Part shown: positions 14,978-21,933 of the stretch, piece by piece
How the letters are laid out: every line of letters starts with the position of its first letter
Position numbering within the stretch: position 1 is the stretch's first letter
The notes under the pieces: generated by a model
What the model saw: only the letters and a program-made list of their open reading frames with translations
Told to the model about the DNA's origin: nothing
Databases searched by the model: none
Position numbers and translations under genes: made by a program
NCBI RefSeq assembly: GCF_004799685.1
Contig: NZ_CP031311.1
Location: forward strand, 1,116,001 to 1,180,000
DNA: 64,000 bases
Direction: 5' to 3'
Source: Halobellus limi
GTDB taxonomy: Archaea; Halobacteriota; Halobacteria; Halobacteriales; Haloferacaceae

Positions 14978-15097
14978 ATGACCACTCAGGAGCCCCGAAT
15001 CGTCGCGGCCGACGAGTCCGAGATCCATACCGAGCCACACATTCGGGGAAGCCGACTGACGGTTCGGTTCGTCCGCAAACTCGTCGAGGAAGAATAA
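14978..15097 (+). pseudogene. Truncated DUF433 antitoxin-like gene
   Basis: ATG 14978 reads MTTQEPRIVAADESEIHTEP, then HIRGSRLTVRFVRKLVEE and stops after 39 codons. The PHIRGSRLTVRFV segment is the conserved opening of DUF433 proteins, which normally run to 75-85 residues with a C-terminal winged helix. That half is missing, so this is a 3' truncated copy. A TATA-like 'ggtata' lies about 23 bases before the ATG. A complete but different DUF433 protein is at 18500-18781. Confidence 0.6.
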
Positions 15098-15148
15098 GCG
15101 GTCCTTCCAAAGTCTTCTCCGTACCGATTCCGACAATTCCCCCCGCGA

Positions 15149-15901
15149 TCAGTCGCCGTCTGCCGACTCCACGGCCGCTTCGCTCTCGGTGTCGCCCCGA
15201 AGCAACTCCTCAGCTCTCTCCCGGTCCTCCGGATACCCGACGTCCACGCGCCAGCCCTCCAACGCGATCGCGTCGATCGTCCGCCCGCTCTGAATGAGTA
15301 GGTCGATCGCCTCGCTGATCTCGTACTCGCCCCGGTTCGACGGCTGCACCAGGTGACAGGCGTGGAAGATCGCCGGCGAAAACGTATAGAATCCCGTCAT
15401 CACCAGATTCGACGGGGGATCTTCGGGCTTTTCGACCACGTCGGTGATCTCGCCGTACTTGTTCGTATCACACACGCCGTACCGACTCGCCTCCTCCCAG
15501 GGGACCTCCTCGACCAGGAAGGCCGCGTCGGCCCGGTCCTCGCGCTGCCGCCGCACCACGTCCGACAGGTTCGCCTGGAAGACGTTGTCCCCGAGCATCA
15601 GCATGAAGTCGTCGTCGATGTGCTCCTCCACGCTCAACAGCGCGTGCGCTAGCCCCTGCTGTTCGCGCTGGTGGGCGTAAGTGATCGGGACGCCGTCGTA
15701 TTCGTCTCCGTAGTGTTCGATGATATTCTGCTTCAGATACCCGACGACCACGACGAGTTCGTCCGCGCCGAGATCGACGAGCTGGTCGAAACAGTGGGTG
15801 AGGATGGGCTGTCCGTCGACTTCGACCATCCCCTTGGGTTTGTCCTCCGTCAGCGGACGCAGTCGCGTCCCCTCGCCGGCCGCTAAGACGACGGCTTTCA
15901 T
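15149..15901 (-). CDS. aglF: AglF-type UTP--glucose-1-phosphate uridylyltransferase
   Basis: 250 residues from ATG 15901 (MKAVVLAAGEGTRLRPLTED). The signature GEGTRLRPLTEDKPKGMVEV binds the nucleotide triphosphate; LMLGDNVFQANL is the metal-binding segment, and GEYEISEAIDLLIQSGRTID is characteristic. The resemblance to Haloferax volcanii AglF is close along the whole length as I remember that protein. AglF makes UDP-glucose, precursor of the UDP-glucuronate used in S-layer N-glycosylation. It therefore fits with the AglJ-like and other glycosyltransferases nearby, although mobile elements now separate it from them. It ends in an acidic tail typical of halophiles. A stump of a duplicate C-terminus lies at 9274-9366. 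Confidence 0.85.
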   Translation of the reverse strand: MKAVVLAAGEGTRLRPLTEDKPKGMVEVDGQPILTHCFDQLVDLGADELVVVVGYLKQNIIEHYGDEYDGVPITYAHQREQQGLAHALLSVEEHIDDDFMLMLGDNVFQANLSDVVRRQREDRADAAFLVEEVPWEEASRYGVCDTNKYGEITDVVEKPEDPPSNLVMTGFYTFSPAIFHACHLVQPSNRGEYEISEAIDLLIQSGRTIDAIALEGWRVDVGYPEDRERAEELLRGDTESEAAVESADGD

Positions 15902-16053
15902 ACTGGGGGAGAATCGGGATTTCCTCATAGGTCTTTTCATCGACTCAACCAGATTAGCAAGTGCCGCGACGGGACGAGCCCGAGAGATCCACTCCGGGAG
16001 AGGACGTTTTTTCTGCTTCAACACCCCTAGTGCCGTCGCAGTCCGGTGAAAAC

Positions 16054-16130
16054 CACACGAAACCACCTGTCTCCCGTATTTGTCCTGATAAAGCTCTCGG
16101 CGGAGGTAGTGGGAGCGAACGTTTCGTGTG
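16054..16130. repeat. Inverted 10-bp boxes resembling the origin repeat core
   Basis: cacacgaaac (16054-16063) and its complement gtttcgtgtg (16121-16130), 57 bases apart, between the divergent aglF and 16239 genes. The right box in context gcgaacgtttcgtgtgtt differs from the orc1-linked box core cgtttcgtctg by one base. It may be a regulator site or a stray origin box. Confidence 0.4.
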
Positions 16131-16238
16131 TTCCCCGTTGACGACGCAGACACAGGAGAAGCGTCCCTCTCTTTCACCGTCTAATCGATATTTCTACTCT
16201 AGAAAAGATATATATCTTCATAGCTCGAACGGCGACGT

Positions 16239-16799
16239 ATGTCCGAAGACGAGTCGACGGAGCCGTCGCCACGGAGCGACGCGGAGCCAGCGCGACGCCA
16301 GTGGCGCGAGGATCGGACGACGTTCCAGCGGGTGTACGACGTGCTCACCGGCCTGACCGAGTACGAACGAGTCGAGACGATCGCAGAGCGCGCGGCGTGC
16401 TCGGCGGATGGTGCCCGAAACGCACTCACGCAACTGACGGAGATGGGAATCGCGACACGTCGGGGAAGTCGTCCGGCGAAGTTCCGGCGGAACGACTCGT
16501 ACTTCCGGTGGAAACGGATCGAAACGCTCGCCGATGAGCACTCGCTTCCCGAACTCCGAGAGCGGCGCGCAGAACTAATCGACGAAGACGCCGAGTTTCA
16601 AGCACAGTTCGAGGTCCCGGATCCGAACGCCGTTCCGTCCACCCAACTCGCTGACAGCGACCACGAGACGGCTCACGAGCGCCTTGAGTCACTGTCCCGC
16701 TGGCGGACAGTTCGATACGATATCGAACTCGTTCAAGACGCGATCACACGCGCGGAGCGTCGACAACGTGGCGACGATGGAGCTGGGATCTCCGCGTGA
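16239..16799 (+). CDS. Winged-helix regulator, DUF7342-like, first gene of a two-gene module
   Basis: 186 residues. An N-terminal charged segment is followed by QWREDRTTFQRVYDVLTGL, then YERVETIAERAACSADGARN and ALTQLTEMGIATRRGSRPAK: a winged helix of the type I know in haloarchaeal DUF7342 proteins. The C-terminal half (LPELRERRAELIDEDAEFQA, then SRWRTVRYDIELVQDAI) is helical. A paralogue with the same plan is at 19347-19862. Each is followed by a small gene, here broken by the IS element, so they look like two copies of one module. 'atatatatc' at 16206-16216 lies about 27 bases upstream, a good promoter. A toxin-antitoxin or regulatory role is inference. Confidence 0.7.
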   Translation: MSEDESTEPSPRSDAEPARRQWREDRTTFQRVYDVLTGLTEYERVETIAERAACSADGARNALTQLTEMGIATRRGSRPAKFRRNDSYFRWKRIETLADEHSLPELRERRAELIDEDAEFQAQFEVPDPNAVPSTQLADSDHETAHERLESLSRWRTVRYDIELVQDAITRAERRQRGDDGAGISA

Positions 16800-16813
16800 C
16801 GGAGGCGCAGTAG

Positions 16814-16888
16814 ATGCGCGATGAACACGACGGCACGCCGGAGAGTGGTCGACTCGATCGAACGACGATGGAAACGCTCGCCCGATAG
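16814..16888 (+). pseudogene. 5' fragment of the module's second gene, cut by the IS element
   Basis: ATG 16814, 14 bases after the wHTH stop, reads MRDEHDGTPESGRLDRTTME and reaches a stop after 24 codons. The probable continuation is on the far side of the TnpB element at 18390-18506. Codon use is haloarchaeal. Too short to classify alone. Confidence 0.45.
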
Positions 16889-16929
16889 TCCGAAACGCAT
16901 CCGTTGGTCGCGTCGTGACCTCGTTCACA

Positions 16930-18393
16930 GAATAGCGAGGCGGATGCCACGGGGCTTGACCCCGTGGAGGAAGCCGACACTTGATGAAACAAACCACGCT
17001 CGAAAGCAAGGCCGACTCCCTACTCTACAATTAAACTTTTATTAGGCAACAGAACTGAATGTGAACCACGATGGACGACGCGCCACGACGCACCGTCCCC
17101 ATCAAACTCGACGTGTCCGAAGAGCGTCGTGGCGACCTCCACCAAACCAAGAAGCAATTCCTGCACTGTGTCAACCGAACGAGCGAGTGGGCGTGGCGCT
17201 ACGACGACTACTGTGTCACCAGCAAGTCAAAAGCCGAAAATGCCCTGTACGACGAGTTGCGCGAGGAAACCGACCTCACCGCCAACCTCGTCCAGAAAGG
17301 CATCCGCCGCGCCATCGAAGCCGTCACGAGCGGAGTCGAGAAACTGAAGCAAGGCGAGAACACGAGTCAACCAGAGTTCGACTCGTGGAGCGTCGTCTAC
17401 GACAAACGCTCCGCGTCGTTCAACGACGACCACGCCACGCTCTCCACTCCGAACGGCAGAGTCACTGCCGAATACGTCCTCCCGCCCAAGGTGGAGCGAG
17501 AGGAGACGCCGTTCGGACGCTACTACGAGAGCGACGACTGGGATGCGTCGAGCGCCACGCTCCAGTACGACGAACAAGACGACACGTTCTACCTGCACGT
17601 CACGCTGAAGAACCCCGACTACACGGTTGACGGAACGGAACGCCAAGAAGCCAAGTCACCCGATGACCACGAAAAGAACGGAGTGGTTCTTGGTGTGGAT
17701 TTGAACGTGACTGGCGCGTTCGCCGTCACCAGCACGGGAGCCTTCATCGGCAGTGCGGACTACCTCACCCACAAGCGCGACCAGTACGAACAACGCCGCG
17801 CCAAACTGCACCAGACAGGCACTCGATCCGCGCATCTAACGATTCAGTCCATCGGCAGCCGCTTTTCGGATTGGTTGTTGGACTGGTTGCACAACAGAGC
17901 AAACGATCTCATCGCGGAAGCGCAAGAAACGGATGTGGACGGCATCATTTTCGAGAACCTTGACCATATCCGCGAGAACATTGCAAATGGGTCGAAGTTC
18001 CAGCAGTGGGCCTATGCGAAGTTCGTGGGGCTCGTGGAGTACAAGGTTGAGTCCACGGCGTTGTTCGTGGACTTTGTGAATCCTGCGTACACGAGTCAGC
18101 GGTGTAGTCACTGTGGGTTTCCCCACGAGGACAACCGCGACGACAAGGCGTTCGAGTGCCAGTCGTGTGGGTATGAGGTAAATGCGGATTACAACGCGGC
18201 GAAGAACATCGCCGTCAGGTATTGCGGGTATATCCATCGCGGGCAGAAGTCTCGCGGTGGATGGGCCACCAGTCAACTGGCCCTCAAGTCAGGGACGTTG
18301 AACGTGAACGGCGACTACACGCCTACCGAACTACTCGGTTAGAACGGGAGTCCACTGACAAGCCTCGGGGCTTGACCCCGAGGAAGTTGACGC
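16930..18393 (+). mobile_element. IS200/IS605-superfamily element of IS1341 type (tnpB only)
   Basis: One tnpB gene lies between two hairpins with the same loop: ccacgggg-cttga-ccccgtgg at 16947-16967 and cctcgggg-cttga-ccccgagg at 18363-18383. Such subterminal hairpins and the absence of terminal inverted repeats or target duplication are typical of the superfamily. There is no TnpA, so movement would need one in trans. Outer limits are estimated to within about 20 bases. Remnants of one small gene lie on both sides, showing the element entered a wHTH module. The region around the tnpB 3' end and right hairpin is where the guide (omega) RNA of TnpB elements is normally encoded. Confidence 0.8.
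17071..18342 (+). CDS. tnpB: TnpB RNA-guided endonuclease, IS1341 type
   Basis: A 423-residue TnpB. The RuvC-like triad is visible: Asp210 in VVLGVDLNVTGAF, Glu295 in GIIFENLDHIREN, and Asp373 in NADYNAAKNIAV. Between the last two lies the zinc finger CSHCGF then CQSCGYEVN (about residues 345-366). The N-terminal half carries the expected helical and wedge-like segment with SEWAWRYDDYC. All key residues are present and the frame is full length, so the nuclease could be active. TnpB proteins cut DNA matching the end of their omega RNA and help retain the element. The tail NGDYTPTELLG is a usual haloarchaeal ending. Confidence 0.92.
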   Translation: MDDAPRRTVPIKLDVSEERRGDLHQTKKQFLHCVNRTSEWAWRYDDYCVTSKSKAENALYDELREETDLTANLVQKGIRRAIEAVTSGVEKLKQGENTSQPEFDSWSVVYDKRSASFNDDHATLSTPNGRVTAEYVLPPKVEREETPFGRYYESDDWDASSATLQYDEQDDTFYLHVTLKNPDYTVDGTERQEAKSPDDHEKNGVVLGVDLNVTGAFAVTSTGAFIGSADYLTHKRDQYEQRRAKLHQTGTRSAHLTIQSIGSRFSDWLLDWLHNRANDLIAEAQETDVDGIIFENLDHIRENIANGSKFQQWAYAKFVGLVEYKVESTALFVDFVNPAYTSQRCSHCGFPHEDNRDDKAFECQSCGYEVNADYNAAKNIAVRYCGYIHRGQKSRGGWATSQLALKSGTLNVNGDYTPTELLG

Positions 18394-18506
18394 CGGATCG
18401 ACTGTCTCCACGATCGCTCGAAATCACACTTGACGCGTCGGCGTATCCCCCGTACGTTGACGCTGTACGCCTCGATATCCACTGGTTCGTGACTGGCAAT
18501 TACTTC
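18390..18506 (+). pseudogene. Internal fragment of the module's second gene beyond the IS element
   Basis: The plus frame reads DRLSPRSLEITLDASAYPPY, then VDAVRLDIHWFVTGNYF, and similarity ends where the convergent DUF433 gene stops. RLDIHWFVTGNYF parallels LDVEWRFTADDQYYRI in the intact second gene at 18912-19343. Together with 16814-16888 it represents a gene split by the IS and also missing its 3' end. Confidence 0.45.
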
Positions 18507-18781
18507 GGAGCGCGACTCGTCTCGCGCAGTCGCTCGCGGGTCGTCGCGGCCTCGTCGGCGATCGCCGCCATCTCGTCGGGATTGGCGTCGTAGTACTCCA
18601 ATGCAGCGTCGATCTCGTCGGCGGTCAGGTCGAACTCGTCGGCGACCGCTGTCGTCGACCATCCGTGTTCGCGGACGAGCGCCCCGAGCTGCTGCACGCC
18701 AACGCGGATCCCTTCAATGCGTGGCTTGCCACCGAGGACGTCCGGTGTCGACACCACGGGTATCGTCACATTTATACGCAC
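18500..18781 (-). CDS. DUF433-type antitoxin-like protein
   Basis: A 93-residue frame from GTG 18781. Conserved DUF433 features are VSTPDVLGGKPRIEGIRVGV, then a helix-turn-helix part WSTTAVADEFDLTADEIDAA and LEYYDANPDEM. Family proteins often start just before VSTPDVLGG, so internal GTG codons at 18769 or 18757 are possible starts. A 'ttatac' element about 22 bases upstream favours 18781. DUF433 proteins are usually antitoxins next to a DUF5615/PIN-like gene. The gene that would follow is missing here, replaced by the broken module gene and IS, so it appears orphaned. Confidence 0.7.
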   Translation of the reverse strand: MRINVTIPVVSTPDVLGGKPRIEGIRVGVQQLGALVREHGWSTTAVADEFDLTADEIDAALEYYDANPDEMAAIADEAATTRERLRETSRAPK

Positions 18782-18842
18782 GGATTCGCCGCCAGGAAGT
18801 ATAACGCTTTGGCGAGGTCCCTCGGTTGTGTGTAATTATAGT

Positions 18843-18910
18843 AGCGTTTGCAAGTCTTCACTCACTCATACGACAGCGTGCGATCGGATGAGCAAGTAGT
18901 TGCAAACGCT
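18843..18910. repeat. MITE-like inverted-repeat element, family 2, copy 2
   Basis: 68 bp with perfect 11-bp inverted ends agcgtttgcaa (18843-18853) and ttgcaaacgct (18900-18910). The inner block 'gtgcgatcggatg' is shared with copy 1 at 11438-11509. It ends one base before the stop codon of the minus-strand gene at 18912. Confidence 0.7.
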
Positions 18911-18911
18911 C

Positions 18912-19343
18912 CTATCGTTCCGGCAGTTTTTCCTCGAACAGTCGGTCGAGCGCTGTCCAGAGTACCTCCGTCGGAATTTCGTTCTCGAACGTGGCGTGTT
19001 GGTGATCCGCAGCTCCTGTCGTGGGGTTCTCGTACTGGAAGTGTACGGGGCCGAGTTCGGGGTGATCATCGTCTCGATGCCAGCCACAGTTGAATCCGGT
19101 ATTTGGGTCCGCGTAGTGAATTCGATAGTACTGGTCGTCTGCCGTGAAGCGCCATTCGACGTCAAGTGTCGGTGGATTCGGGCCGATCGAAGGATCGAGG
19201 CGCGCTGGATCGATGTGTGCACGGAGGAATTTCTTGGTGATGCTGTCGGGTTCGTAGGTGACTCTCGTTACGAACGGATAGCGTTGGAGGACATCTTTGA
19301 GTCCCTCGTAAACTGCACTATCGATTGTACCGGAGAGACCCAT
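18912..19343 (-). CDS. Second gene of a wHTH module, TumE-like in layout
   Basis: 143 residues with no firm family. Visible features are a helical start (AVYEGLKDVLQRYP), a beta-rich core LDVEWRFTADDQYYRIHYAD, and a His-rich part GWHRDDDHPELGPVHFQYEN followed by DHQHATF. The alternation of an aromatic beta sheet with a closely spaced His cluster recalls TumE-type toxins, but this is only a resemblance in plan. It starts 3 bases after the stop of the wHTH gene at 19347-19862, so they are one transcription unit. The broken gene at 16814/18390 appears to be a homologue in the second copy of the module. It could be a toxin or effector. Confidence 0.6.
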   Translation of the reverse strand: MGLSGTIDSAVYEGLKDVLQRYPFVTRVTYEPDSITKKFLRAHIDPARLDPSIGPNPPTLDVEWRFTADDQYYRIHYADPNTGFNCGWHRDDDHPELGPVHFQYENPTTGAADHQHATFENEIPTEVLWTALDRLFEEKLPER

Positions 19344-19346
19344 CGG

Positions 19347-19862
19347 TCAGACGGAGACGGAGTCGTGCTCGCTTGCCCAATCGTATTCGTTGAGTGCGGC
19401 GCGAACGATGGGAATGCGATCCGCAAGGTGTTCCCATTCGGTAGCTGCCTCCCGGCGGGCTGTGATTTCGTCAGGATCGTCGAGGTCGGCGATGGTTGCA
19501 CGCAGCTCGCCCGGCGTTTCGACGTCGTATGCCGTCTTCCACTCCGTAATCTCGGACCGCATCGACTCGAGCGCGGACGTGAGTTCTTCTCGCGTGTGCT
19601 CGCGCTGGAGGGAGGCGACTTCACGATAGGTCGCCATCAGCTGATCGACGCAGTAGAGCGTCTGGTCGCCCTGCTCGAGTTTCCGCAAGACGTTGTCGGC
19701 GACGAGCTGGTCGAGGTACTTTTGCGCTGTTTTGACCGAGACATCGGTCTCATCGGCGACCCAAGAAGCGGTTCGAGGTGTCCGCAGCGTTCGTGCTGCC
19801 GCGCGGATACGCTCCCCCCTCGTCATCGAGGCGTGAATATCTTGGCCTGGATCTTCGGACAT
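19347..19862 (-). CDS. Winged-helix regulator, DUF7342-like, of the intact two-gene module
   Basis: 171 residues from ATG 19862 (MSEDPGQDIHASMTRGERIR). An 'atatatatt' element lies about 24 bases before this ATG, and the longer frame upstream of it reads as hydrophobic nonsense. The N-terminal winged helix reads TASWVADETDVSVKTAQKYL, then DQLVADNVLRKLEQGDQTLY. The C-terminal helices resemble the tail of the 16239 protein (REAATEWEHLADRIPIVRAA). It is probably the DNA-binding, antitoxin-like member of the pair with 18912-19343 and likely autoregulates. Family naming is from memory. Confidence 0.7.
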   Translation of the reverse strand: MSEDPGQDIHASMTRGERIRAAARTLRTPRTASWVADETDVSVKTAQKYLDQLVADNVLRKLEQGDQTLYCVDQLMATYREVASLQREHTREELTSALESMRSEITEWKTAYDVETPGELRATIADLDDPDEITARREAATEWEHLADRIPIVRAALNEYDWASEHDSVSV

Positions 19863-20065
19863 ACTTACTACTACCACGATCTGGAATATATATCTAATGA
19901 GGTGGAAATATGTTAGAACCTTCGACGCGAGTAGTAATCGGAGAGCCAATACGGACGGGCTACGTTCCAACTGATCGGGGTGATTGGGTCTCTGAGTAGT
20001 CTCGGCGCTCCACGACACCTAACGCCGTTCCAACTGCACAGTTCCCTTCCGGACCCCCCGACTGT

Positions 20066-20653
20066 CTACGTATCCAAGTTCGAGGAATCGTCGACTTCTG
20101 TCTCGAATCCTTCGACGAGACGAGCAACGCCGGATCGAAGCGAGAATTCGGCATCCGCCTTCGTTTCTCGGAGATCCTTCTGCTGTTTGCCTTCGGCCTC
20201 CGCGGCCATCTCCTCCAGTTTGATCACGAGCGCTTCCAGCGTCTCCTCGTCGCCGAGGGCGTCGTAGGTTCGGAAGACGTCCTGGAGGCCGCGTCTGGCC
20301 GACTGCCTGACGCGACCGTCGTCGTCCGTGAGCGCCTCCAGCAGAAAGCCACCGATCGCGTCCGTCTGGTCGCGGATGTCCGCTTCGTCGGCCCCAATCG
20401 ACCGGTCGTCGTTGTCGACTGCCATCACGGTCGGAATCCCGGGCGTGAGTTGGTCTGCCACGCGGACGAGGGACTGCCGGACGTAGCCGTCGGCGGCCGC
20501 CTCGTACGTTTGGGTTACCTCGTCGAAGCAGACGTCGAAGAGTTCGACCCGCTCGTCGAGACTCATCTCGCCGATCTCGTCGATCACGTCGTTGACGCGG
20601 TCCGGTTCACCCGATTCGAGTGCTGTCGCGAACTGCGACCATCGGTCGTGCAT
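20066..20653 (-). CDS. Helical-repeat (HEAT-like) hypothetical protein
   Basis: 195 residues from ATG 20653 (MHDRWSQFATALESGEPDRV); an earlier ATG at 20680 is possible. It is nearly all alpha-helical with repeated paired helices, for example GGFLLEALTDDDGRVRQSAR then RGLQDVFRTYDALGDEETLE. This D-x-x-G-R-V-R-Q-x-A pattern resembles HEAT repeats. The C-terminus contains a charged helix with many Lys and Glu (KLEEMAAEAEGKQQKDLRET). I do not recognise a named family. It lies alone between the island's wHTH module and a decayed intergenic region; no function is proposed. Confidence 0.6.
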   Translation of the reverse strand: MHDRWSQFATALESGEPDRVNDVIDEIGEMSLDERVELFDVCFDEVTQTYEAAADGYVRQSLVRVADQLTPGIPTVMAVDNDDRSIGADEADIRDQTDAIGGFLLEALTDDDGRVRQSARRGLQDVFRTYDALGDEETLEALVIKLEEMAAEAEGKQQKDLRETKADAEFSLRSGVARLVEGFETEVDDSSNLDT

Positions 20654-21116
20654 ACTCGAACCGTTGCTCCGCATCGACAAACACTTGACTCCCTCTCTGG
20701 CTTGCCGGCCGTGAACCGCCCGGTATCAAGTCATTCGAGAATCTTAGATTCTCGTCGTCACGAGAGAGCTTCGCTCTCTCGCACGGTCCGAGACTTCCCG
20801 TGGGTCAGTTGGAAACACACACTCGGCCATCGGCTCGATAGCCTCGGGCGGTCGGGGGGTCACGGTCGGGGCGTCCACGGCCCCTGAGGCCAGCTATCGT
20901 CCGGAACTCGGATTTTTCGTGCTCACGAAAAACGGAGTCTTTCGAACGACACCTTCCGCACAACGAGATAGTCGTTGAGAGCAGACACATTCGAATCGAG
21001 TTTCTTGCTGGCTTTCACGGCAATATCGACGCTCGCACCACGGTCGCTGTGGTCTTGATCAGTGTGAGGAGCCGCCACCGTCAGTTCTTAGCCAACCGCC
21101 TCCGACGCCACCGACG
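20654..21116. other. Gene-free stretch with two tandem hairpins
   Basis: No convincing gene. Two perfect hairpins stand side by side: cgagaatc-tta-gattctcg (20736-20754) and cgagagagc-ttc-gctctctcg (20761-20781). Short minus-strand reading frames with haloarchaeal codon bias continue to about 21050 (for example a stretch ASVDIAVKASKKLDSNV) but are interrupted, so a decayed gene or IS is possible. Promoters for both outward-facing genes should lie at its ends. Confidence 0.5.
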
Positions 21117-21860
21117 ATGCGCGTCACGTTGCTCGGCACCGGAAGCGCCCTTCCCTCCGCGAACAGGCTCCAGGCGGGGATCCACCTCGAACGGAACGAC
21201 CATCACCTGCTCGTCGACTGCGGGAGCGGCGTCACCCACCGCCTCGCACAGGCGGGAATCGATCACCGGGACGTCGACACCGTCCTCCTGACGCACCACC
21301 ACCTCGATCACGTCGCCGACCTGACGACGCTGGCGAAGGCGCGCTGGCTGGAGGGGCACCCCTCGTTCACCGTGGTCGGCCCACCCGGCACTCAGGAGAT
21401 CTGCGAGCGGCTGTTCGGGATCGACGACCTCGATACCAGAATCGACCTGAAGATAACGGAACTCGACGCCGACCCCGCCGCCTTCGATCTCGGCCCGTAT
21501 CGCGTCTCGACGGCGCAGACGAAGCACTCGAAGCCGGGATTTGCTTACCGGTTCGACGACGCGCTCACGATCAGCGGCGACACGGCGCCTACCCAAGCCG
21601 TCGCCGCCCTCGCGGACGGGTCGAACGTCCTGGTCCACGAGTGTGCGTACCCGGACGGAACCGACACCGAGACCCACTCGACGCCGTCGGCGCTCGGCCG
21701 AACGCTCGCCGACGTCGACGTCGATGTCGGCCGCGTGCTCCTCACCCACCTCTTCCCGGAGACGGGGGTACAGACCGAGGAGCTCGCGGAGACCGTCAGT
21801 CAGTACACGGACGCGGCGGTCGACGTCGTGTCCGACGGGGACGAGGTGACTATCGGGTGA
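21117..21860 (+). CDS. MBL-fold metallo-hydrolase (RNase Z-like)
   Basis: 247 residues with the metallo-beta-lactamase fold. N-terminal MRVTLLGTGSALPSANR is the typical RNase Z/ribonuclease-like start. The zinc motif HxHxDH is His60-His62-Asp64-His65 in LLTHHHLDHVADL. A further metal Asp is in LTISGDTAPTQAV, and VLLTHLFPE supplies a late His. The insert arm of true RNase Z is not evident, so it may be a phosphodiesterase or other hydrolase of this large family acting in the cytosol. The gene faces away from the nucleotidyltransferase at 21934 (convergent). All metal ligands look intact. Confidence 0.85.
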   Translation: MRVTLLGTGSALPSANRLQAGIHLERNDHHLLVDCGSGVTHRLAQAGIDHRDVDTVLLTHHHLDHVADLTTLAKARWLEGHPSFTVVGPPGTQEICERLFGIDDLDTRIDLKITELDADPAAFDLGPYRVSTAQTKHSKPGFAYRFDDALTISGDTAPTQAVAALADGSNVLVHECAYPDGTDTETHSTPSALGRTLADVDVDVGRVLLTHLFPETGVQTEELAETVSQYTDAAVDVVSDGDEVTIG

Positions 21861-21933
21861 GGTCGACACGGGAGCGGACGGAGCCGAGCGGTCGACCGCC
21901 GCCCCGTGCCCGATCACGATTTCTCGTGTGTGA

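Noticed and set aside
17227-17646. Minus-strand frame inside tnpB
   Set aside because: Antisense shadow of a well-supported coding frame.
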